Shown: positions 5,428-10,803 of the stretch, in pieces
Numbering within the stretch: the first letter of the stretch is position 1
Layout of the letters: every line of letters begins with the position of its first letter
Assembly: GCA_030618945.1 (NCBI GenBank)
Contig: JAUXCI010000062.1
Location: 1-10,803, forward strand
DNA length: 10,803 nucleotides
Origin: Flavobacteriaceae bacterium
Lineage (GTDB): Bacteria > Bacteroidota > Bacteroidia > Flavobacteriales > Flavobacteriaceae
Direction: 5' to 3'
Notes under the pieces: generated by a model
Told to the model about the DNA's origin: nothing
The model's database searches: none
Seen by the model: the letters and a program-made list of their open reading frames with translations, nothing else
Position numbers and translations under genes: made by a program

Positions 5428-8343
5428 TTATTTTAAGGCTTTATTTATGATGCTAATTGGATGCGATGAAGCTCGGTTTGTACCATCTTTTATTTGATGT
5501 CTGCAACTCGTTCCGGAGGCAATAATAGTCGTTTTTTTATGGCTGTTGCGAATCTTCGGAAATAAAGTGTCTTCCCCAACGGTCATACTGAAGTCATAGT
5601 GCTCTTTTTCATAACCAAAAGAGCCAGCCATACCACAACAACCTGTATTCATAATAGTGGCTTTAAAATTTTGAGGTAAATTTAATACGGTAAAAGTGGC
5701 CTTCATATTTGACAGCGATTTTTGCTGACAATGGCCATGAATTTTAATGTTTTTATGTTTTTGAGTAAACTGATCGGCGTGAATTCTGCCTTTTTCAATT
5801 TCTTTTTCAAGAAATTCTTCAATGGTAAAGGTATGATTAGCTATTTTTTTTGCGGCAATTTTATCATCAGCTAACCTGAGGTATTCGTCTCTAAAAGTCA
5901 AGATTGCCGAAGGTTCAATTCCTACTAAGGGAGTTTCTTTATCTACTAAATCGCTAAAAAAAGTAACATTCTCATTTGCAATATTTTTTGCTTCATCCAA
6001 AAAACCTTTTGAAATATAACTCCTGCCACTTTCTGTATGATTAGTGATCAAAACTTCGTAGCCGAGTTTGGTCAAGGCTTCTAAACAATCTTTTCCAACT
6101 TCCATATCATAAAAATTGGTGAATTCATCCACAAATAAATAAAGTCGCCCTTTATTAAACGGTGGATTGATCAATCTTTTTTCATTTTTCTTATACCATT
6201 TTCTAAACGTTTTGACAGCCAGTTTGGGAATGGCTCTTTTCGTATGGATTCCCATCATTTTTTTGGTAAGACTGGTGTCTAAAACGAAATTGGTAAGTCG
6301 TGGTGTTAGTGAGCCAAGTTTATTCCATTTTACATTCTCTGCAAACAATTTTGTTCTGAGAGAGGCGCCATTGGTTTTTTGATATTGGTAGAGAAATTCA
6401 GCTTTTAAAGCGGCTACATCTACATTGCTGGGGCACTCACTGGCACAGGCTTTACAACTCAAACAAAGGTCAAATATTTCTTTTAGCTCTTTATGATCAA
6501 AGCGATTTGCTTTCTTACTATGGGTTAGGAATTCTCTTAAAGTATTGGCTCTTGCCCTGGTACTGTCCTTTTCATCTTTTGTAGCCCGATAGCTTGGGCA
6601 CATCGTTCCTCCTGAGGAAATAGGTTTTCTACAATCACCCGATCCATTGCATTTTTCGGCGACTCTCAGGATGCCTTCTGAATCAGAAAAGTCCTGTATG
6701 GTTTCAATACTTGGTTCTTCTCTGTCAGCTATATATCTCAAGGATTCATCCATAGACCATGCATCTATTATTTTTCCTTGGTTAAAAATGTTGAGCGGGT
6801 CAAATGCGTATTTGAGCCTTTTCATTAGTTCGTAGTTTTTTTTCCCGACCATCAGGCTAATAAACTCGGATCTTACAATACCATCACCGTGTTCCCCGCT
6901 CATTGAACCTTTATACTTTTTTACCAGCATGGCTACTTTTGTCGTGATTTCTCTGAAGAGCGCTATATCCTCTTTCTTTTTTAAATTAAGAATAGGGCGT
7001 AAATGCAGTTCTCCCGCACCTGCATGAGCGTAATAAACGGCTTCCTGATTATAACTTTGCATCATCGATGTGAATTCTGCAATATATTGAGGAAGGTCAG
7101 TTACTTCCACGGCGGTATCTTCAATACAAGCTACCGCTTTTCTGTCGCCTACAATATTACCTAATAAGCCCAGGCCTGCTTTTCTGAGATCTGATGCCTT
7201 GTTAATATCATTTCCTTTAAGGATTGGAAAGGCATAGCCAAAATCATGGGCCTTTAAATCGTCAATGAGCTTGAAGGCTAAATCTTGAGCCAATTCTTTT
7301 TCATCAGCACATACTTCCAGCATTAGAATTGCTTTTGGGTCGCCCTGTACAAAGAATCTGTTTTTTAGTTGCTCCCTGTTATTTTTGGTACAATCCAGAA
7401 TGGTTTTGTCCATTAATTCACAGGTATACAAATTGTGCTTCATAGCGATTACCACTGCTTCCATACTTTCTTGAATACTATTGAAATGCGCGGTAACAAG
7501 TATGTTGTGTTCAGGAGGTAAAACATTTAACGCCAAGGTTATATCTAAAGTAAACGCAAGTGTTCCTTCGCTTCCACATAAAAGTTTGGAAAGATTAAAT
7601 TTAGTTTCGTTTTCTGAGAAAATGTTGTTTGAAATCAAGGCATCAAGTGCATATCCATTATTTCGTCTATGAATTGTTTCTTTTGGGAATTCTTTTATAA
7701 TTTCCTCTTGAACTTCTGGTTTAGAAATTTCAGTGTGCAATAAATTATAGACCTTACTTTCAGTTGAGTTCCCTTTCAGTTTAGCCTTGAATTCATCGGT
7801 TGATAGCTCACCAAAGCAAGTCTCAGAACCATCTGATAAAACTGTATTTATTTCAAGAATTTTATCCCTTGTAACCCCATACTTTATGGAAGTCGTACCC
7901 GAAGAATTATTCCCTACCATACCACCCATCATACATCGGTTAGAAGTTGAGGTATTAGGTCCAAAGAAGAGACCATATGGTTTGAGAAACAAGTTTAATT
8001 CATCGCGTATGACGCCGGGTTCAACTTTAACAGTTTTATTTTTTTCGTCAAAGGCCAGAATTCTGGTAAAATGTTTAGAAGTATCAACCACAATTCCATC
8101 ACCAACACACTGCCCTGCAAGGGAAGTTCCCGCTGCCCTGGGAATAAGCGTTATTTTGTGATCAGATGCAAATTCAATTAATACTTTAATATCGTTTTTG
8201 TTGCTTGGAAAGCATACGGCCAAAGGAAGTTTACGATAAACAGAAGCATCAGTAGCATAAATGCTTTGGTGTAATTTATCAAAATGAAGCTCTCCCTGAA
8301 GTTTCTGTGCAAGCTGCTGTAGTAGCTTTTTTATTAAGGACAT
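5428..8343 (-). CDS. FAD and 4Fe-4S 2-hydroxyacid dehydrogenase, YdiJ-like
   Basis: This is a 971-residue flavin and iron-sulfur oxidoreductase. An N-terminal FAD_binding_4 domain (about 38-270) has the PP-loop PRAAGTSLAGQ (68-78), the stretch GPNTSTSNRCMMGGMVGNN (128-146) and CGSEGTLAF (256-264). A C-terminal FAD-oxidase domain (about 275-525) has HAGAGELHLRP (440-450) and SGEHGDG (482-488). An Fe-S region follows, with C565/C571/C582 and the classical CxxCxxCxxxCP (C627, C630, C633, C637). A GlpC-type CCG region ends the protein, with HGHCQQKS (869-876), TGCCGMAGSFGYE (900-912) and Cys947. E. coli YdiJ (about 1018 residues) has the same layout and is reported to oxidise D-2-hydroxyglutarate; relatives use D-lactate or glycolate. 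The substrate cannot be read from sequence. Electrons would leave FAD through Fe-S to an acceptor, possibly the quinone pool. It starts 29 bases after the csaA-like gene and is probably the last gene of that operon. Confidence 0.95.
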   Translation of the reverse strand: MSLIKKLLQQLAQKLQGELHFDKLHQSIYATDASVYRKLPLAVCFPSNKNDIKVLIEFASDHKITLIPRAAGTSLAGQCVGDGIVVDTSKHFTRILAFDEKNKTVKVEPGVIRDELNLFLKPYGLFFGPNTSTSNRCMMGGMVGNNSSGTTSIKYGVTRDKILEINTVLSDGSETCFGELSTDEFKAKLKGNSTESKVYNLLHTEISKPEVQEEIIKEFPKETIHRRNNGYALDALISNNIFSENETKFNLSKLLCGSEGTLAFTLDITLALNVLPPEHNILVTAHFNSIQESMEAVVIAMKHNLYTCELMDKTILDCTKNNREQLKNRFFVQGDPKAILMLEVCADEKELAQDLAFKLIDDLKAHDFGYAFPILKGNDINKASDLRKAGLGLLGNIVGDRKAVACIEDTAVEVTDLPQYIAEFTSMMQSYNQEAVYYAHAGAGELHLRPILNLKKKEDIALFREITTKVAMLVKKYKGSMSGEHGDGIVRSEFISLMVGKKNYELMKRLKYAFDPLNIFNQGKIIDAWSMDESLRYIADREEPSIETIQDFSDSEGILRVAEKCNGSGDCRKPISSGGTMCPSYRATKDEKDSTRARANTLREFLTHSKKANRFDHKELKEIFDLCLSCKACASECPSNVDVAALKAEFLYQYQKTNGASLRTKLFAENVKWNKLGSLTPRLTNFVLDTSLTKKMMGIHTKRAIPKLAVKTFRKWYKKNEKRLINPPFNKGRLYLFVDEFTNFYDMEVGKDCLEALTKLGYEVLITNHTESGRSYISKGFLDEAKNIANENVTFFSDLVDKETPLVGIEPSAILTFRDEYLRLADDKIAAKKIANHTFTIEEFLEKEIEKGRIHADQFTQKHKNIKIHGHCQQKSLSNMKATFTVLNLPQNFKATIMNTGCCGMAGSFGYEKEHYDFSMTVGEDTLFPKIRNSHKKTTIIASGTSCRHQIKDGTNRASSHPISIINKALK

Positions 8344-8372
8344 ATCAAAACAAGAATTTATATTGGAGGAAA

Positions 8373-8711
8373 TTACGATACCTGGGTACCATTTTTAACT
8401 TCCTGATCCGCTCGTAAAAGTACTACATCTTTGCCATTTTGAACCCCAAGAACAAGACATTCACTCTGGAAATTTGCTATTTGTTTGGGCTTAAAATTGA
8501 TAACAGCCAAAACCTGCTTATTTAATAATTCATCTTTGCTATATAAGGAAGTAAGTTGTGCACTTGATTGTTTTATTCCAATTGAGCCGAAATCAATTTT
8601 TAATTGAAAGGCGGGGATTCTGGCTTTAGGGAAATCATTTACTTCTATGATGGTCCCCATGCGAATATCCACCTTTTGAAAGTCTTCAAAATTTAGATTT
8701 GTCATTTCCAT
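8373..8711 (-). CDS. csaA: tRNA-binding-domain protein, CsaA family
   Basis: The whole 112-residue protein is a single OB-fold tRNA-binding domain, like the C-terminal domains of MetRS and EMAP-II. Length and motifs fit CsaA (about 110 residues in Bacillus): FEDFQKVDIRMGTI (8-21), KQSSAQLTSLYS (47-58), LAVINFKPKQIANFQSECLVLG (68-89) and a VVLL strand (96-99). CsaA forms dimers and has been described as an export-related chaperone in Bacillus; a tRNA-binding role is inferred from the fold. The start codon overlaps the previous gene's stop as TAATG (8709-8713), which points to translational coupling. An alternative ATG two codons downstream (residue 3) would also leave the domain intact. The FAD/Fe-S dehydrogenase gene follows after 29 bases. 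Confidence 0.9.
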   Translation of the reverse strand: MEMTNLNFEDFQKVDIRMGTIIEVNDFPKARIPAFQLKIDFGSIGIKQSSAQLTSLYSKDELLNKQVLAVINFKPKQIANFQSECLVLGVQNGKDVVLLRADQEVKNGTQVS

Positions 8712-9169
8712 TATCTCGATAATTTTTCAAATACCCAGGCTGGGCCGATTAACAAGAATTGCAGGTCTTTAAAAAATGAAGGTTTTTTACCTTCAATATT
8801 GTGTCCGTAAAACTGACCAACCCAGGCTATGACAAAAATAAGCAGGGAAGTATAGAACAGCGGCATGTATAGTCCGAGATAATAATTTCCATAGATGCAA
8901 AGCACTGAAAACCCCAACATTCTTAAAAAGAGACTGAATGACAGACGAAGATAGAAAATAAGGGTAATCAATAGAAGTACACTGGCCCAATTCTCGATAA
9001 ACGGATTATTCAAACCCAGGGTGTTTTCCAAAAACATGGAAGGAATACTCATAAGCATCCCTACTATGCTAAAAAAGATAGCAGGAACACAAATATAATG
9101 GATCTTTTGATTGGTTTTGTTTTGATGGCTAATCGCATAATCATCATACCATTGCTGTAGCGTTTTCAT
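8711..9169 (-). CDS. DUF962 / Mpo1-like membrane protein
   Basis: This 152-residue membrane protein fits the DUF962 (Mpo1-like) family. The N-terminal motif is YAISHQNKTNQKIHYICVP (11-29), with His15, Asn20 and His24. The C-terminal motif is WVGQFYGHNIEGKKPSFF (116-133), with His123, Glu126 and Pro130, followed by QFLLIGPAWVFEKL (137-150). Hydrophobic segments lie at about 25-47, 60-82, 84-103 and 105-120, so it should sit in the inner membrane with the histidine motifs near its surface. Yeast Mpo1 is an Fe(II) dioxygenase that shortens 2-hydroxy fatty acids by one carbon; the conserved histidines are consistent with that chemistry, but activity in bacteria is an inference. It is the first gene of a minus-strand series, overlapping the csaA-like gene by one base. 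Confidence 0.88.
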   Translation of the reverse strand: MKTLQQWYDDYAISHQNKTNQKIHYICVPAIFFSIVGMLMSIPSMFLENTLGLNNPFIENWASVLLLITLIFYLRLSFSLFLRMLGFSVLCIYGNYYLGLYMPLFYTSLLIFVIAWVGQFYGHNIEGKKPSFFKDLQFLLIGPAWVFEKLSR

Positions 9170-9267
9170 ATAATATTTAATAATTTTAGTCTGTTTTTAA
9201 TGATGCAGAAATGAGAAAGTTTAAAATTCAATTATAAAATCTCATTAAAGTTGTCCGCCAAATATCT

Positions 9268-9275
9268 TATTTTTG
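9268..9275 (+). promoter_or_regulatory. Possible Bacteroidota -7 promoter box of the thioredoxin-family gene
   Basis: TATTTTTG fits the Bacteroidota sigma-A -7 consensus TAnnTTTG and lies 54 bases before the ATG at 9330. The only TTG upstream (9251-9253) is about 14 bases away, shorter than the roughly 19 expected for a -33 box, so the promoter is only half supported. Confidence 0.35.
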
Positions 9276-9283
9276 ATACTTTT

Positions 9284-9296
9284 AACCTGACAGGTT
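9284..9296. promoter_or_regulatory. 13-bp palindrome AACCTGACAGGTT between divergent genes
   Basis: A perfect inverted repeat with 6-base arms and a central A lies between the divergent DUF962 and thioredoxin-family genes. It sits just after the possible -7 box, near the predicted transcription start, and 33 bases before the ATG at 9330. It may be an operator or a short intergenic repeat; this is the only copy I found in the window. Confidence 0.35.
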
Positions 9297-9329
9297 TATA
9301 CAAGTAAATATAGACATAATTTGTGATTT

Positions 9330-9884
9330 ATGGCAAGAACAGCATCCAATATGATTCCTTTACAAACCAGGGCTCCAGAATTCGAATTAATGGATACGGT
9401 ATCCGGAAAAACGATGTCGCTTGAGCAGTTGAAAGGGGATAGGGGTACGGTTATTTTTTTTATTTGTAACCATTGTCCTTTTGTAATTCATGTCAATAAA
9501 GAATTAGTGAATATTGCGAATAAATACAGTTTGAAAGGCCTTTCATTTATTGCTATTTCTTCCAATGATATAGATAATTATCCGCAGGACGGACCAGAAC
9601 TTATGCAAAGAAATGCTGCGCAAAATAGTTTTCCATTTCCTTATTTGTTTGACGAAACACAGGAAGTGGCCAAAGCTTATGACGCAGCCTGTACTCCGGA
9701 CACGTATGTGTTTGATGAGGATCTTAGCTTGGTATACAGAGGGCAGATTGATGATTCAAGGCCGGGTAATGGTGTTATTGTTAGCGGTAAGGATTTGCGA
9801 ACTGCTCTTGATAATCTTTCAGAAGGAAAAACAATTTTTGCGATTCAAAAACCTAGTATTGGCTGCGGTATCAAATGGAAATAA
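9330..9884 (+). CDS. Thioredoxin-family protein, peroxiredoxin-like (PRX_like1 type)
   Basis: The 184-residue product has a thioredoxin fold related to AhpC/TSA and TlpA proteins. A leader, SNMIPLQTRAPEFELMDTVSG (6-26), precedes the redox motif ICNHCPFV (45-52), with a CxxC pair at Cys46 and Cys49. The cis-proline region is CTPDTYVFD (121-129), with an extra Cys121. Next comes YRGQIDDSRPGN (136-147), and the protein ends with PSIGCGIKWK (175-184), containing Cys179. These last three motifs mark the PRX_like1 subgroup, whose physiological substrate is not known to me; thiol oxidoreductase or peroxidase activity is likely. There is no signal peptide, so it should be cytoplasmic. The ATG at 9330 is preferred over Met8 because the leader residues ARTxSNM resemble relatives I recall. 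It is a single-gene unit with its own terminator. Confidence 0.93.
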   Translation: MARTASNMIPLQTRAPEFELMDTVSGKTMSLEQLKGDRGTVIFFICNHCPFVIHVNKELVNIANKYSLKGLSFIAISSNDIDNYPQDGPELMQRNAAQNSFPFPYLFDETQEVAKAYDAACTPDTYVFDEDLSLVYRGQIDDSRPGNGVIVSGKDLRTALDNLSEGKTIFAIQKPSIGCGIKWK

Positions 9885-9886
9885 TC

Positions 9887-9919
9887 AAAGGCTGAAAAAT
9901 AGCGCCAGCCCTTTCTTTT
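9887..9919 (+). terminator. Intrinsic terminator of the thioredoxin-family gene
   Basis: AAAGGCTG (9887-9894) pairs with CAGCCCTTT (9906-9914), with one bulged C and an 11-base loop. It continues into TTTCTTTT and begins 2 bases after the stop codon. Position, stem and T-rich tail all fit a rho-independent terminator on the plus strand. Confidence 0.65.
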
Positions 9920-9938
9920 CAATATGATCATAAAGTTG

Positions 9939-9951
9939 TTGGCTGTGCCAA
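9939..9951 (-). other. Short hairpin downstream of the beta-barrel gene
   Basis: TTGGC-TGT-GCCAA is a perfect 5-bp stem with a 3-base loop, lying 52 bases beyond the stop of the minus-strand gene at 10004. The following bases on that strand (CAACTTTA) are only weakly T-rich, so a terminator role is uncertain. Confidence 0.3.
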
Positions 9952-10003
9952 GTATAAATGCCAATATTTCAATTTATCGATTAGAATCTTATCTACTTAG
10001 GTC

Positions 10004-10803
10004 TTAAAAATTGGCATGTAAGGTTAACAGTGGCCCAGAAAAATCCATTTGAAATTTACCGTCAAACTGCCCCTCTTTTACTCCTGCATTTAAAAAGAAA
10101 AAACGATAGTCTAAACCAACCCCGAAATTTTTTATAATTTGATATTTAACCCCAGGTGCAATATCCCATAAGCCTCCTGAATATTTATCTATAGAGATCC
10201 CAAACCAGTCAACCCTAGCTACAAATGCCCATTTTGCCGTTGGTGCCCAGTGGTACCATGCTCCGATATTAGGCAAAGGTATTAGGGCGCTAACATTTTT
10301 TTTCTCAAACTCATGGTCTCCTTCACTAGTCCGGACTTCACCTTCTATAAAGGCTCCTATATTCATGGCATGAACTCCAAGACCGGCACCTAAAGAATGC
10401 TTTGGTCCGGTTGAAATTGTTCTCCCAACAAATGCTCTAATCACCCCCAATTCAATACCTCCTCTAATATAGGTTCCCGCTTCAAAAGTTATATCATCAA
10501 ATACAATATCTTCTTGTAATGTTGCCCTGGCAGCATTGTTTACGGAAAAACCTTCTACTGTTAATCGCCATTTTTTATTCCATCTCCACTCTAGATTTAA
10601 AAATGGAGTAACTTCATTGTCATTTAAATCAAATGTTTGTGAAAAATCAATATCACTATCTTCAGAATCACCACTAGCACTAAATTTAACGTCCTTTTGA
10701 GGAATAAAAATACCAATTTCGCCGTAAAATTCATCATCTAAAAGTGGATGCTTGTCCTCTTCTTGAGCCCATGTATACGGTATAAAACTCAGAAAAAATA
10801 TTA
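10004..10803 (-). CDS. Outer-membrane beta-barrel-like protein, 5' end outside window
   Basis: The reading frame stays open from the TAA at 10004-10006 to the right edge, giving 265 complete codons. The visible N-terminus, IFFLSFIPYTWA then QEEDKHP, is the hydrophobic core and cleavage site of a signal peptide, so the true start should lie only a few codons beyond the edge. The mature part has alternating hydrophobic/polar strands rich in Gly, Tyr, Trp and Phe, for example FLNLEWRWNKKWRLTVEGF and PNIGAWYHWAPTAKWAFVA. It ends in LTLHANF, a terminal aromatic typical of outer-membrane barrels. An acidic serine/aspartate loop (SASGDSEDSDID) follows the first predicted strand. A TTG at 10448-10450 could be mistaken for a start, but that would remove the signal peptide and several strands. 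I do not recognise a named family; transport, adhesion or a structural role are all possible. It is convergent with the thioredoxin-family gene. Confidence 0.75.
   Translation of the reverse strand, partial: IFFLSFIPYTWAQEEDKHPLLDDEFYGEIGIFIPQKDVKFSASGDSEDSDIDFSQTFDLNDNEVTPFLNLEWRWNKKWRLTVEGFSVNNAARATLQEDIVFDDITFEAGTYIRGGIELGVIRAFVGRTISTGPKHSLGAGLGVHAMNIGAFIEGEVRTSEGDHEFEKKNVSALIPLPNIGAWYHWAPTAKWAFVARVDWFGISIDKYSGGLWDIAPGVKYQIIKNFGVGLDYRFFFLNAGVKEGQFDGKFQMDFSGPLLTLHANF

Noticed and set aside
7787..8161. 124-residue plus-strand frame inside the FAD/Fe-S dehydrogenase gene
   Set aside because: It lies wholly antisense to the conserved FAD-binding domain and has no recognisable motif.
5428..8343. 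Calling the 971-residue enzyme a glycolate oxidase or D-lactate dehydrogenase specifically
   Set aside because: The domains fix the superfamily only; the substrate cannot be read from the motifs, so no specific gene symbol is given.
8793..8990. 65-residue minus-strand frame inside the DUF962 gene
   Set aside because: It is an alternative frame of a gene whose own frame carries the family motifs.
9613..9927. 104-residue plus-strand frame running past the end of the thioredoxin-family gene
   Set aside because: It overlaps the conserved C-terminal motifs in another frame and runs through the terminator; composition looks like a frame-shifted read.
1..10803. CRISPR arrays, insertion sequences, tRNA/rRNA genes, toxin-antitoxin or defence systems
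   Set aside because: No regularly spaced repeats, transposase motifs, terminal inverted repeats, cloverleaf sequences or defence-gene signatures were seen on reading both strands.

Overview
The window looks like chromosomal housekeeping DNA from a member of the Bacteroidota, most likely a marine or environmental relative of the Flavobacteriia or Cytophagia. The signs are low GC, weak Shine-Dalgarno sequences, a possible Bacteroidota-type TAnnTTTG promoter box, a large DUF5684-type signal peptidase I, and the gene order dapB-lepB-wbqC. No plasmid, phage, insertion-sequence, CRISPR or RNA genes were seen.

Layout. (1) Positions 25-3001, plus strand: dapB (lysine/peptidoglycan precursor synthesis), lepB (signal peptidase I with an N-terminal membrane domain) and a WbqC-family gene form a probable operon that runs in from the left edge. 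(2) Positions 3037-4470, minus strand: an exported AbgB-like M20D peptidase/amidohydrolase, convergent with wbqC. (3) Positions 4629-5258, minus: a small envelope protein with a signal peptide, a coiled coil, one membrane span and a charged cytoplasmic tail, ending in a clear terminator. (4) Positions 5428-9169, minus: a probable three-gene operon, read right to left: a DUF962/Mpo1-like membrane protein, a CsaA-type tRNA-binding-domain protein overlapping it as TAATG, and a 971-residue FAD and Fe-S 2-hydroxyacid dehydrogenase of the YdiJ type. (5) Positions 9330-9884, plus: a PRX-like1 thioredoxin-family protein followed at once by a terminator. (6) Positions 10004-10803, minus: an outer-membrane beta-barrel-like protein whose first few codons lie outside the window.

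How the genes relate. Most are independent core functions. The most suggestive pairing is the Mpo1-like protein with the FAD/Fe-S enzyme in one transcription unit. Mpo1 in yeast oxidises 2-hydroxy fatty acids and the FAD/Fe-S family oxidises 2-hydroxyacids, so a shared 2-hydroxyacid theme is possible but unproven. Two genes (wbqC and the M20D hydrolase) appear to start with TTG, judged from conserved N-termini and the absence of usable ATG/GTG codons. I found no convincing new multi-gene system. The least understood items are the 209-residue envelope protein, the partial beta-barrel, and two short palindromes in intergenic DNA. No gene-free stretch exceeds about 170 bases.
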